64,000 nucleotides of DNA. Source: an uncultured Flavobacteriales bacterium. Lineage in GTDB: Bacteria; Bacteroidota; Bacteroidia; Flavobacteriales; Schleiferiaceae. The notes below the pieces were generated by a model that worked only from the letters and a program-made list of their open reading frames with translations, was not told where the DNA came from and did no database searches. Both the position numbers and the translations under genes were made by a program. This document shows, one piece after another, positions 1-7,311 of the stretch. The stretch covers positions 1-64,000 of the forward strand of contig CAJQHZ010000004.1 in the NCBI GenBank assembly GCA_905478295.1. Reading direction: 5' to 3'. Numbering within the stretch: position 1 is the stretch's first letter; each line of letters opens with the position of its first letter.

Positions 1-1395
1 GACGATTGCGGCAATACCTATTTCTCCGGTTGGGGTGGCTCACCAAATCCAGAAGGCAACACCGAGGATATGGCGCTAAGTGCGAATGCGTTTCAATCCA
101 CTACCGACGGGAGGGACTTTTATTTCTTAGTTCTAGATCCGGATTGGAAATCACCGCGATTAGCCACCTACTTTGGCGGTACGGGACGCGAGCATGTGGA
201 TGGAGGAACCTCTCGTTTTGACCGAACGGGTAGAATTTTTCAGGCGGTATGTGCCGGTTGTGGCGGGACATCCACGTATCCTACTTTCCCTAATAATGTA
301 TACGCTAGCAGCAACGGTTCATCCAATTGTAATCTAGCAGTCACCGTCATCGATTTAGACGTTCAGAATGCCCGTGTTTCGGTGCAGCCCGATCCGCCAG
401 TCTTCTGCCTGCCTAACACATTTTCAATCCTAGACTCTAGCATTAATGTTCAGAATTTCACCGTGTATTGGGGTGATGGGAATTCAACGAGCGGGACTTC
501 ACTCCAAGGCGGATATATCTATGCCTCTCCCGGAACGTATCCTGTACAGGTTATCGGTCACGATACCATTTGTGATACTTGGGATACAGCCACCTTTACG
601 GTTCAAGTCAATCCAGCTTACGACTCTGTGTATACCTCATATACCTATGATTTCTGTGATCCGCTTCGCGGCGTTACGGCCCAATTAATACATGCCAGCG
701 ACTCCATATTAGTAACGGATCGCATTTTGGATTGGACCATTTCGGGCGCAACATTTACTACCCCCCAGGTGATCACCAACCTGCCTTCAGCGGGCTACAA
801 TGTCATCAACCTAACCACTGTGGATACGGTCTGTAATGTCGTGGAATCCTTTACGGATACCCTGTTTTTTAGATTACCGCCTTACCTGAATATGATCAGC
901 GATCCCGAAGAATGTACTTCGGACGAAACTGTTGATTTCATTCCTGTATTCAATGAGGTATACCAGGGACACAGCTGGCTGGTTAATGGTGTGGATCAGG
1001 GTAGTACTAACCCCCTACAGATCGCACAATCTGGCATTTATGATATTTCTATTGTGGGTTACGACAGCATATGTGGAACATCAGATACCTTGACAGCGAC
1101 TTACGACATCTTCTTTGCCCAGGAACCCTTTACCGTACCTAATGTCATCACCCCGAACGGGGATAATGTGAACGATCGGTGGACCATTAACACGAATGAA
1201 GATTGGGACCGATTCCACGTCATTTTATTTAATCGTTGGGGAATAAAGGTTTTTGAAACCAATGCGCCAACGTTTAATTGGGGCGCAGATTACGACGGAC
1301 AAATTCTCACTCCAGGAGTGTATTTTTACCAAGTCGAAGCGGAGAATAGATGCGGCATCACCTCAGAAGAAGGAACCTTACACATAACCTATTAA
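1..1395 (+). CDS. T9SS type B sorting-domain (gliding motility-associated C-terminal) protein, 5' end outside window
   Basis: The frame is open from base 1, so the start lies outside the window. About 464 residues are visible. The first ~110 residues have the Gly/Asp-rich strands of beta-propeller (SBBP-like) repeats (YFGGTGREHVDGG, then GRIFQAVCAGCGG). Two or three PKD/Ig-like stretches follow, with the SPGTYPVQV-type turn. The last ~85 residues are the type B T9SS domain: VPNVITPNGDNVNDRW, then FNRWGIKVFE, then a YFYQVEA strand. Proteins with this tail are exported by the T9SS and either released or attached at the surface. Function is probably adhesive or structural, but the substrate is unknown. 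The ArsC-like gene begins 1 base after its stop codon, so the two may be co-transcribed by read-through. Confidence 0.9.
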   Translation, partial: DDCGNTYFSGWGGSPNPEGNTEDMALSANAFQSTTDGRDFYFLVLDPDWKSPRLATYFGGTGREHVDGGTSRFDRTGRIFQAVCAGCGGTSTYPTFPNNVYASSNGSSNCNLAVTVIDLDVQNARVSVQPDPPVFCLPNTFSILDSSINVQNFTVYWGDGNSTSGTSLQGGYIYASPGTYPVQVIGHDTICDTWDTATFTVQVNPAYDSVYTSYTYDFCDPLRGVTAQLIHASDSILVTDRILDWTISGATFTTPQVITNLPSAGYNVINLTTVDTVCNVVESFTDTLFFRLPPYLNMISDPEECTSDETVDFIPVFNEVYQGHSWLVNGVDQGSTNPLQIAQSGIYDISIVGYDSICGTSDTLTATYDIFFAQEPFTVPNVITPNGDNVNDRWTINTNEDWDRFHVILFNRWGIKVFETNAPTFNWGADYDGQILTPGVYFYQVEAENRCGITSEEGTLHITY

Positions 1396-1396
1396 T

Positions 1397-1744
1397 ATGA
1401 TTACAATTTACCATAACCCACGTTGCCAAAAATCTCGTGAAGCATTGGCGTTACTGGAAGAAAAGGGTTTTCAACATTCCATTCGTCTATACCTTAATGA
1501 TGAGGAAAGCATGAGTGCAGCAGAATTCGAGCGCGTTTTAGATGCATTAGATATGGATGCGATAGACCTCGTTCGCAAGAATGAAGCGGTTTGGAAGGAA
1601 GAATATAAAACATTGGAACTGGATGAAGATGAAATTATCCTAGCGATGATAGAACATCCAAAACTAATGGAACGTCCTATCGTGGTCAATGGTGACCGCG
1701 CAGTGGTGGCGCGTCCGGCAGAAAAGCTTTTAGACGTACTGTAG
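1397..1744 (+). CDS. ArsC/Spx-family (glutaredoxin-type) arsenate reductase-like protein
   Basis: A 115-residue thioredoxin-fold protein that opens with IYHNPRCQKSREAL. Cys10 is in the position of the ArsC catalytic cysteine, and the tail carries the ERPIVVNGDRAVVARP segment, with arginines that bind arsenate in ArsC. Family members reduce arsenate to arsenite with glutathione or glutaredoxin, but many Bacteroidota homologues sit outside ars operons and their substrate is untested. No arsenite pump or ArsR regulator is nearby, so a general thiol-redox role is equally possible. The gene is followed 15 bases later by a strong terminator. Confidence 0.85.
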   Translation: MITIYHNPRCQKSREALALLEEKGFQHSIRLYLNDEESMSAAEFERVLDALDMDAIDLVRKNEAVWKEEYKTLELDEDEIILAMIEHPKLMERPIVVNGDRAVVARPAEKLLDVL

Positions 1745-1758
1745 AAAAATACAGGCAC

Positions 1759-1791
1759 AAAAAAAAGCCGACCCATGGGTCGGCTTTTTTT
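1759..1791. terminator. Bidirectional intrinsic terminator
   Basis: Perfect GC-rich stem GCCGACCC/GGGTCGGC, extended by A and T runs on both sides. It lies between the convergent ArsC-like gene and the small membrane-protein gene and can serve both strands. Confidence 0.9.
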
Positions 1792-1809
1792 ATATCCAGT
1801 CGGCAGAAA

Positions 1810-1983
1810 TTATTCTGCTGTTTCGTCTTCTTTATGACCAATTAGCGCGTGTGCTAACTTAGGATTGATAGACTCCAAGCCGATCAATGTCAACCAGTAC
1901 CCAACAAAAAGGCCTAGAAAAGCCAACATTGAAAAGCCCATTAGTGCTACTACTAAGAATACGAGGAATCCTAAAAATTTCAT
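1810..1983 (-). CDS. Small membrane protein of unknown function
   Basis: About 57 residues when started at the ATG at 1983 (MKFLGFLVF); the frame extends further upstream, but that start would add a basic, non-conserved-looking stretch. It has one long or two short hydrophobic segments (FLGFLVFLVVALMGFSMLAFLGLFVGYWL) and then a short polar, acidic tail ending EDETAE. Predicted to be an inner-membrane protein with a cytoplasmic tail. I do not recognise a family. It stands alone between a terminator and the divergent fumC. Confidence 0.6.
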   Translation of the reverse strand: MKFLGFLVFLVVALMGFSMLAFLGLFVGYWLTLIGLESINPKLAHALIGHKEDETAE

Positions 1984-2046
1984 AGTCGTTGATTTAAGTC
2001 GATGTAAAGATAGTAACACAAATCGTTCTATCGGAAATCTGTGCCT

Positions 2047-2054
2047 TAAATTTG
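2047..2054 (+). promoter_or_regulatory. Candidate -7 element for fumC
   Basis: TAAATTTG matches the Bacteroidota -7 consensus TAnnTTTG and lies 39 bases before the fumC start codon. No clear TTG -33 element at 17-23 bases was found, so this is tentative. Confidence 0.35.
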
Positions 2055-2093
2055 TAGTAGAATTAAAATCCTGTAATCACACAAGCGAACAGC

Positions 2094-3488
2094 ATGGAAC
2101 ATAGAATAGAACACGACACCATGGGTGAAGTAAAAGTGCCGGCCGATAAGTATTGGGGTGCACAAACGGAGCGTTCACGCAATAACTTTAAGATCGGGCC
2201 TGCCGGTACCATGCCGCTCGAGATCATTGAAGGTTTTGCTTATTTAAAGAAAGCAGCAGCATTTGCAAATTGCGATGCAGGTGTTCTGCCTGTTGAGAAG
2301 CGCGATCTTATTGCTTCGGTTTGTGATGAAATATTGGAAGGAAAACATAAGGATCAGTTCCCTTTGGTAATATGGCAAACTGGATCAGGAACACAGAGTA
2401 ACATGAACACGAATGAGGTCATTGCGAACCGTGCGCACGTCCTAGCTGGAGGCACTTTAGGTGATGGAAAGAACATCATTCATCCAAACGACGATGTCAA
2501 TAAGAGCCAAAGCTCGAACGATACGTTCCCAACGGGAATGCACATTGCGATTTATAAGAAGCTGATTGAAAACACGATCCCTTCTGTGGAACTGCTTCGC
2601 GATACCTTGGAAGCGAAGAGTAAGGAATTTTGGAAGGTCGTTAAGATTGGTCGTACGCACCTTATGGATGCGACGCCACTGACTGTAGGTCAGGAGTTCT
2701 CGGGCTATGTAAGCCAATTAAACCATGGACTTAAAGCCTTGCGCAACACCTTAGATCATATGAGTGAAATAGCGCTGGGCGGAACAGCTGTGGGTACAGG
2801 TATCAACACCCCGGAGGGCTATTCAGAGACTGTGGCGAAATACATTGCGGAATTTACCGGAATGCCGTTCCGTACAGCTGAAAATAAGTTTGAGGCGCTA
2901 GCGGCGCACGATGCATTGGTAGAAACGCACGGTGCGTTAAATCAATTGGCAGTGAGTTTGAACAAGATCGCAAATGACATTCGTATGTTGGCTTCTGGGC
3001 CGCGTTCGGGTATCGGGGAGCTTATTATTCCTGCGAACGAGCCGGGATCGTCCATAATGCCAGGCAAAGTAAATCCAACCCAGGCTGAGGCCATCACGAT
3101 GGTGTGTGCTCAGGTCATGGGTAACCACACGGCAGTAACCGTAGCCGGTGCACAAGGCCACTACGAACTCAATGTTTTTAAGCCGGTCATGGCGTATAAC
3201 GTGCTTCAAAGTGCCGAACTTATCGGTGATGCTTGTGTGAGCTTCAATAATAATTGCGCAGTAGGAATCGAGCCAAACTATAAGGCCATAGAGAACCATT
3301 TGAATAATTCATTGATGTTGGTCACCGCGCTGAACACAAAAATAGGCTATGAGAAGGCCGCGAAAATCGCGAAAACCGCACATGAAAATGGTACAACTTT
3401 GAAAACGGAGGCCGTCAACCTAGGTTACCTGACGGCGGAAGAGTTTGATCAGTGGGTTCGTCCAGAAACTATGGTTGGGAAACTGTAA
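2094..3488 (+). CDS. fumC: Class II fumarate hydratase (fumarase C)
   Basis: 464 residues, the usual length for this iron-independent homotetrameric TCA-cycle enzyme, which interconverts fumarate and L-malate in the cytoplasm. The superfamily signature [13 protein letters not shown] is intact; its serine lies on the mobile loop that supplies the catalytic base. [14 protein letters not shown] and the [10 protein letters not shown] segment, with the active-site His, are also present. Class II fumarase is separated from argininosuccinate lyase and aspartase by these motifs. It is a monocistronic gene with a weak hairpin after the stop, facing the convergent mannose-1-phosphate guanylyltransferase gene. 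Confidence 0.97.
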   Translation: MEHRIEHDTMGEVKVPADKYWGAQTERSRNNFKIGPAGTMPLEIIEGFAYLKKAAAFANCDAGVLPVEKRDLIASVCDEILEGKHKDQFPLVIWQTGSGTQSNMNTNEVIANRAHVLAGGTLGDGKNIIHPNDDVNKSQSSNDTFPTGMHIAIYKKLIENTIPSVELLRDTLEAKSKEFWKVVKIGRTHLMDATPLTVGQEFSGYVSQLNHGLKALRNTLDHMSEIALGGTAVGTGINTPEGYSETVAKYIAEFTGMPFRTAENKFEALAAHDALVETHGALNQLAVSLNKIANDIRMLASGPRSGIGELIIPANEPGSSIMPGKVNPTQAEAITMVCAQVMGNHTAVTVAGAQGHYELNVFKPVMAYNVLQSAELIGDACVSFNNNCAVGIEPNYKAIENHLNNSLMLVTALNTKIGYEKAAKIAKTAHENGTTLKTEAVNLGYLTAEEFDQWVRPETMVGKL

Positions 3489-3500
3489 CAGCTGCGATTT

Positions 3501-3525
3501 AGGTCTTTTTAATATATAAAGACCT
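3501..3525. terminator. Weak hairpin between convergent genes
   Basis: AGGTCTTT pairs with AAAGACCT around a 9-base A/T loop. It sits between the stops of fumC and the guanylyltransferase. The T run is poor, so termination would be inefficient. Confidence 0.4.
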
Positions 3526-3542
3526 CTTTAGATTGTAGGCGT

Positions 3543-4628
3543 TTATACAAACGCTTCACCTAATTCTATCTTAACGGCTTTGACAATCTGCTTGATGGCT
3601 TGATCATTGCCTTGAGGGAAAGTTAAGGTTGTAGATTCCGTTTGCACGACAATCTTATTGTTGAGGTCAGTAAGCACTAACGCTTTGTCTTTAGTTGCAT
3701 TCACAACTAGACAAGAGGTGCAATTTTGAAGTAAAACATTTGCGCCGACGACCACATTCTCAGCAGTGTCTTTTGCGCCTAAATCATATATGGCCCCCCA
3801 GTTACCTAAATCTGACCATCCCATTTCAGCTGGAATTACGCAGACTTGATCCGCGCGTTCCATTAACCCGTAGTCAATAGAAATATTATCGCACTCGCCA
3901 TAAATTCGTTCGATACTTGCCTTTTCATAGGCTGTGTCTAGATCATTCCAGGTCTCTCCCAAAGTTGCCATGAGCTCCGGTAAATGAATATCTAGGCCAC
4001 TCGACAGCGCATCGATATTCCAAATAAACATACCTGCATTCCATAAGAAGTCTCCACTTTCTAAGAATTTCTTTGCGTGCTCTAGATCGGGTTTTTCAGT
4101 AAATGCCTTTACAGCAAAGCTTCCGTGATCGTCACCTGCGGCTTCATTATATTGAATGTAACCGTAGCCTGTTTCTGGTTTATGTGGTTGAATGCCGATG
4201 GTTACGAAAAAATCCGATTCTTCAGTTTTCGCTAGCCCTTTTCGTACAGTAGCCTCGAACGCGTCTTCATCGGTTATAAGGTGGTCTGCCGGTGTAATAA
4301 ACATGTTTGCATTGGGGTCGCGCTTTTTGATTTTTAAAGCGGCATATGCGATACAAGGGGCAGTATTTCTACGAAGTGGTTCTAGAATAATGTTTTGTTC
4401 TGGAAGATCTGGTAAATGTTCCTGGGTTAAGGCAGCATAATTCTCGTGCGTAACGACCAGTATATTTTCGGGTTCAAAAATACGGCGTACACGATTATAC
4501 GTCTGTTGCATTAAACTCTCGCCCGTTCCTAAGAAATCTAAAAATTGCTTTGGGGTCTTTTCTGTGGACATGGGCCAGAAACGGCTCCCAATTCCCCCAG
4601 CCATAATTACACAATATGGAGTACGCAT
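3543..4628 (-). CDS. manC: Mannose-1-phosphate guanylyltransferase
   Basis: 361 residues. The N-terminal nucleotidyltransferase signature MAGGIGSRFWPMSTEKTPKQF is present; the GG-GSR loop binds GTP and the PKQF lysine is catalytic. It makes GDP-mannose from mannose-1-phosphate and GTP for glycan and lipopolysaccharide precursors. Unlike bifunctional AlgA/ManC enzymes (~470-480 residues) it lacks the C-terminal phosphomannose isomerase cupin domain. No other nucleotide-sugar genes are adjacent. It is divergent from adk across a 118-base gap with candidate promoters in both directions. Confidence 0.9.
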   Translation of the reverse strand: MRTPYCVIMAGGIGSRFWPMSTEKTPKQFLDFLGTGESLMQQTYNRVRRIFEPENILVVTHENYAALTQEHLPDLPEQNIILEPLRRNTAPCIAYAALKIKKRDPNANMFITPADHLITDEDAFEATVRKGLAKTEESDFFVTIGIQPHKPETGYGYIQYNEAAGDDHGSFAVKAFTEKPDLEHAKKFLESGDFLWNAGMFIWNIDALSSGLDIHLPELMATLGETWNDLDTAYEKASIERIYGECDNISIDYGLMERADQVCVIPAEMGWSDLGNWGAIYDLGAKDTAENVVVGANVLLQNCTSCLVVNATKDKALVLTDLNNKIVVQTESTTLTFPQGNDQAIKQIVKAVKIELGEAFV

Positions 4629-4685
4629 AGTATGGTTCAGTGTTTCAGTGTGTTGATGATTCGAGAAATATCCTCAAATCGGCTA

Positions 4686-4693
4686 CGAAACTA
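4686..4693 (-). promoter_or_regulatory. Candidate -7 element for the guanylyltransferase gene
   Basis: On the minus strand this reads TAGTTTCG, the TTCG variant of TAnnTTTG, 57 bases upstream of the start codon. No -33 element was evident. Confidence 0.3.
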
Positions 4694-4714
4694 CGATTTT
4701 CTCGCTTTGCGCGG

Positions 4715-4722
4715 TATCTTCG
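4715..4722 (+). promoter_or_regulatory. Candidate -7 element for adk
   Basis: TATCTTCG matches TAnnTTcG and ends 24 bases before the adk start codon. Spacing is typical of Bacteroidota promoters, but the -33 element is unclear. Confidence 0.35.
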
Positions 4723-4746
4723 TGCCCCTAATTAAATGCTATTTCC

Positions 4747-5319
4747 ATGTTAAATCTAGTCCTGTTCGGCCCTCCGGGGGCAGGTAAAGGAACACAAAGT
4801 GCCTTTTTAGTAGAGCGTTACCATCTCGTTCATTTAAGTACGGGCGACCTTTTTCGTTACAACATTAAAAATGAAACGGAATTGGGCGTTTTAGCAAAGT
4901 CATACATGGCTAAGGGCCAATTGGTGCCAGACTCTGTCACAATCTCCATGCTTGAAGATGCTGTAAATAAAAATCCTGAAGCAAAGGGTTTTATTTTCGA
5001 TGGGTTCCCGCGTACTAATGCACAGGCAGCCGCACTCGATGCTTTTTTAAATAGCCAAGACACGGGCATTATAAGTATGATTGCTTTAGAAGCTCCCGAA
5101 GCGGAGCTCCGTGTGCGACTTGCAGAGCGTGCGAAAACTTCGGGCCGTCCGGATGATGCAGATCCTGCGGTAATTCAGAATAGAATTGATGTATACAACA
5201 ACGAAACAGCGCCGGTGAAAGCGTTCTACGAAGCGCAAGGAAAATACAAAGGCATCAACGGTGTAGGTTCGATCGAGGAAATTACTGAACGCCTAGTAGC
5301 TATTATTGACACACTTTAG
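4747..5319 (+). CDS. adk: Adenylate kinase
   Basis: 190 residues. The P-loop [11 protein letters not shown] at the N-terminus and the FDGFPRT signature near residue 80 define adenylate kinase, which balances ATP + AMP and 2 ADP. The LID region ([18 protein letters not shown]) is short and lacks the four-cysteine zinc motif of longer Adks, as is usual for ~190-residue Bacteroidota enzymes. It is followed by a hairpin terminator, so obg is at least partly transcribed separately. Confidence 0.97.
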   Translation: MLNLVLFGPPGAGKGTQSAFLVERYHLVHLSTGDLFRYNIKNETELGVLAKSYMAKGQLVPDSVTISMLEDAVNKNPEAKGFIFDGFPRTNAQAAALDAFLNSQDTGIISMIALEAPEAELRVRLAERAKTSGRPDDADPAVIQNRIDVYNNETAPVKAFYEAQGKYKGINGVGSIEEITERLVAIIDTL

Positions 5320-5322
5320 ACC

Positions 5323-5357
5323 TTTGGTCGACACTTCACAATACAATCGTATTTTTG
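5323..5357 (+). promoter_or_regulatory. Candidate promoter for obg
   Basis: TTTG at 5323-5326 and TATTTTTG at 5350-5357 fit a Bacteroidota -33/-7 pair, with a spacer of 23 bases at the long end of the reported range. The -7 element abuts the adk terminator hairpin, so that hairpin would lie at the very start of the obg transcript. Confidence 0.4.
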
Positions 5358-5358
5358 C

Positions 5359-5394
5359 AAAGCAGTTTCCCAGTTAAGGGAGGCTGCTTTTTTC
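5359..5394 (+). terminator. Intrinsic terminator after adk
   Basis: AAAGCAG pairs with CTGCTTT, and the inner TCCC pairs with GGGA around loop AGTTAA, followed by a run of six Ts. It lies immediately before the true obg start, which helps exclude an upstream TTG start for obg at 5355. Confidence 0.7.
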
Positions 5395-5399
5395 ACATT

Positions 5400-6398
5400 A
5401 TGGCTGGAAGCAACTTCATAGATTACGTAAAGATTTACTGTAAAAGTGGGCGCGGTGGTCGAGGATCAACACACCTACTTAGAAACCGTATGACCTCAAA
5501 AGGAGGACCAGACGGCGGTGATGGCGGTAGAGGCGGACACGTAATTGTTCGGGGCAACGCTCAAATGTGGACCTTATTACCACTTAAGTACCAGAAACAC
5601 ATTAAAGCCGCTTCAGGCGAGAACGGCAGTGGTCAAGAGCGTACTGGTGCCAATGGCGATGACCGTTATATTGAAGTACCCTTAGGCACTATCGCTAAGG
5701 ATGAAGAAACCGGCGAAGTACTCTTTGAAATCACTGACCATGGACAGGAACATATACTTGTGAAAGGCGGTCGTGGTGGATTGGGAAACGTACACTTTAA
5801 GAGTTCAACTTTTCAGACGCCGAGATTCGCGCAGCCAGGAGAGGATCCAGTTGAAGGATGGTTTATTTTAGAATTGAAGGTCCTGGCAGATGTTGGACTC
5901 GTAGGATTCCCTAATGCAGGCAAGAGCACACTTTTAAGTGTCGTTAGCGCAGCAAAACCAGAAATTGCGAATTATCCTTTTACAACGCTAGTACCAAATT
6001 TAGGGATGGTCATGTACCGCGATACGCGTTCGTTTGTAATGGCGGATATACCTGGTATTATTGAAGGTGCAGCTGAAGGAAAAGGATTAGGCTACAGGTT
6101 TTTACGTCATATTGAGCGCAATGCTTTATTACTGTTCATGGTTCCTGCGGATGCAGACGACTACGCTAAGGAATACGAGATTCTCTTGAATGAATTGGTA
6201 AAGTATAATCCAGAATTAGCAGATAAGGAACGCATTTTGGCCATTACGAAAAGTGATATGATCGATGAAGATCTTCAGAGCGAAATCGCGGCCCAATTAC
6301 CTTCAACTATTCCACATGTTTTTATTTCATCTGTTGCGGGTAAGAACATCATGCAGCTTAAAGATTTAATCTGGGATAAATTAAACACTCCTGCATAA
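5400..6398 (+). CDS. obg: Obg family GTPase (CgtA)
   Basis: 332 residues from the ATG at 5400. An in-frame TTG at 5355 is rejected because it would translate a terminator hairpin, and Obg proteins begin shortly before the FIDYVKI strand. The N-terminal glycine-rich Obg fold ([14 protein letters not shown] and later GGRGGLGN) is followed by the G domain: G1 [10 protein letters not shown]3 DIPGI, G4 TKSD. The C-terminal OCT domain of some Obgs is absent. It acts in late 50S assembly and stress signalling. The stop overlaps the next start by one base (TAATG), which implies coupling to the PAP2 gene. Confidence 0.96.
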   Translation: MAGSNFIDYVKIYCKSGRGGRGSTHLLRNRMTSKGGPDGGDGGRGGHVIVRGNAQMWTLLPLKYQKHIKAASGENGSGQERTGANGDDRYIEVPLGTIAKDEETGEVLFEITDHGQEHILVKGGRGGLGNVHFKSSTFQTPRFAQPGEDPVEGWFILELKVLADVGLVGFPNAGKSTLLSVVSAAKPEIANYPFTTLVPNLGMVMYRDTRSFVMADIPGIIEGAAEGKGLGYRFLRHIERNALLLFMVPADADDYAKEYEILLNELVKYNPELADKERILAITKSDMIDEDLQSEIAAQLPSTIPHVFISSVAGKNIMQLKDLIWDKLNTPA

Positions 6399-6928
6399 TG
6401 TACGAGCAATTAAATAGCCTAGATACGAGTGCGTTGCTTGCATTAAATGGGCTGTTTCCTACTAGTACCGATACTTTCTGGATTGCAATTACGAAAACTG
6501 TCAGTTGGCTACCCTTATATGCCGTGCTCCTTCATAGGCTCCACAGTTCAAGCAACTCCGTATTGTTCATCAAGCGTCTCGCACTGGTGGTAGTAGGTGT
6601 GTTGTTTTTTGATCAGGGCGCTGAGTTTTTCAAATATACACTGGAACGCCCTCGGCCATGCCATGAAGTAGAAGGCTTGAGAGTTTTAGCACATTGCAGT
6701 CCATTTGGGTTTTTTAGCGCACATGCGGCAAACAGCTTTGGACTTGCTTTTCTTTTTCGAAAATGGTTGCATTCAAGCTGGTTCCCAATCCTATTGGTTG
6801 TGGCCATCCTTCAAAGTTTTTCACGTATTCATTTAGGCGTACACTATCCATCAGATTTGCTTGCCGGAGCACTGTGGGGATTTCTCATTAGTTTCGTCTT
6901 ACATAAAATCGAAGCGACATGGAGTTAA
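6398..6928 (+). CDS. PAP2-family membrane phosphatase
   Basis: 176 residues with several hydrophobic helices. All three phosphatase motifs are recognisable: KYTLERPRP (KX6RP), FSAHAANSF in place of the textbook PSGH (its His is the general acid), and SRIHLGVHYPSD (SRX5HX3D, with the nucleophilic His). Such enzymes remove phosphate from undecaprenyl-diphosphate, phosphatidylglycerophosphate or lipid A. The sequence does not settle the substrate. The start overlaps the obg stop and the end overlaps the FluC start, so the three are one transcription unit. Confidence 0.88.
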   Translation: MYEQLNSLDTSALLALNGLFPTSTDTFWIAITKTVSWLPLYAVLLHRLHSSSNSVLFIKRLALVVVGVLFFDQGAEFFKYTLERPRPCHEVEGLRVLAHCSPFGFFSAHAANSFGLAFLFRKWLHSSWFPILLVVAILQSFSRIHLGVHYPSDLLAGALWGFLISFVLHKIEATWS

Positions 6929-7308
6929 ATGCAATGGCCTATTTGGCAGTGTTTGTAGGCGGCGGAGGTGGTTCAGTTCTGCGATTTACCATGTCTAAGG
7001 CTATCGTAGCGAACGAATGGCTTCAAGGCCATTGGGCTACTTTGCTCATTAATATTTTAGCAAGCATTGTTTTAGTCGTCATTGTTGATGCTTATGACGA
7101 TAAATCTAAAATTATGTATCTATTGCTTTTAGGTACTGGATTTTGCGGCGGATGGTCCACGTTTAGTACTTTTTCGATGGAGACTATCAACCTGATCAGT
7201 GCGGGAAGAACGATAGAGGCCGCTCTTTATGTGAGTCTATCCATAATTCTCGGTGTAGGAGCCGCCTTTGCTACCCTACTATGGCTCAGCCGAGAACATA
7301 CATCGTAA
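6919..7308 (+). CDS. fluC: CrcB/FluC-family fluoride channel
   Basis: 129 residues with four hydrophobic segments. Family motifs: GGGGGSVLRF near the N-terminus, the Asn-bearing TLLINILAS helix, and GFCGGWSTFSTFSMET, which contains the phenylalanine box that lines the fluoride pathway and the central threonine. Works as a dual-topology dimer that exports fluoride. The start is either 6919, overlapping the PAP2 gene by 10 bases, or the ATG at 6934. I see no fluoride riboswitch in front, which fits its place inside an operon. It ends 3 bases from the convergent gene. Confidence 0.9.
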   Translation: MELNAMAYLAVFVGGGGGSVLRFTMSKAIVANEWLQGHWATLLINILASIVLVVIVDAYDDKSKIMYLLLLGTGFCGGWSTFSTFSMETINLISAGRTIEAALYVSLSIILGVGAAFATLLWLSREHTS

Positions 7309-7311
7309 TTA

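Noticed and set aside
5355-5399. TTG start for Obg
   Set aside because: The added residues are encoded by a terminator hairpin; Obg proteins begin at about 5400.
6914-6934. Fluoride riboswitch before fluC
   Set aside because: fluC overlaps the PAP2 gene, leaving no leader in which a riboswitch could form.
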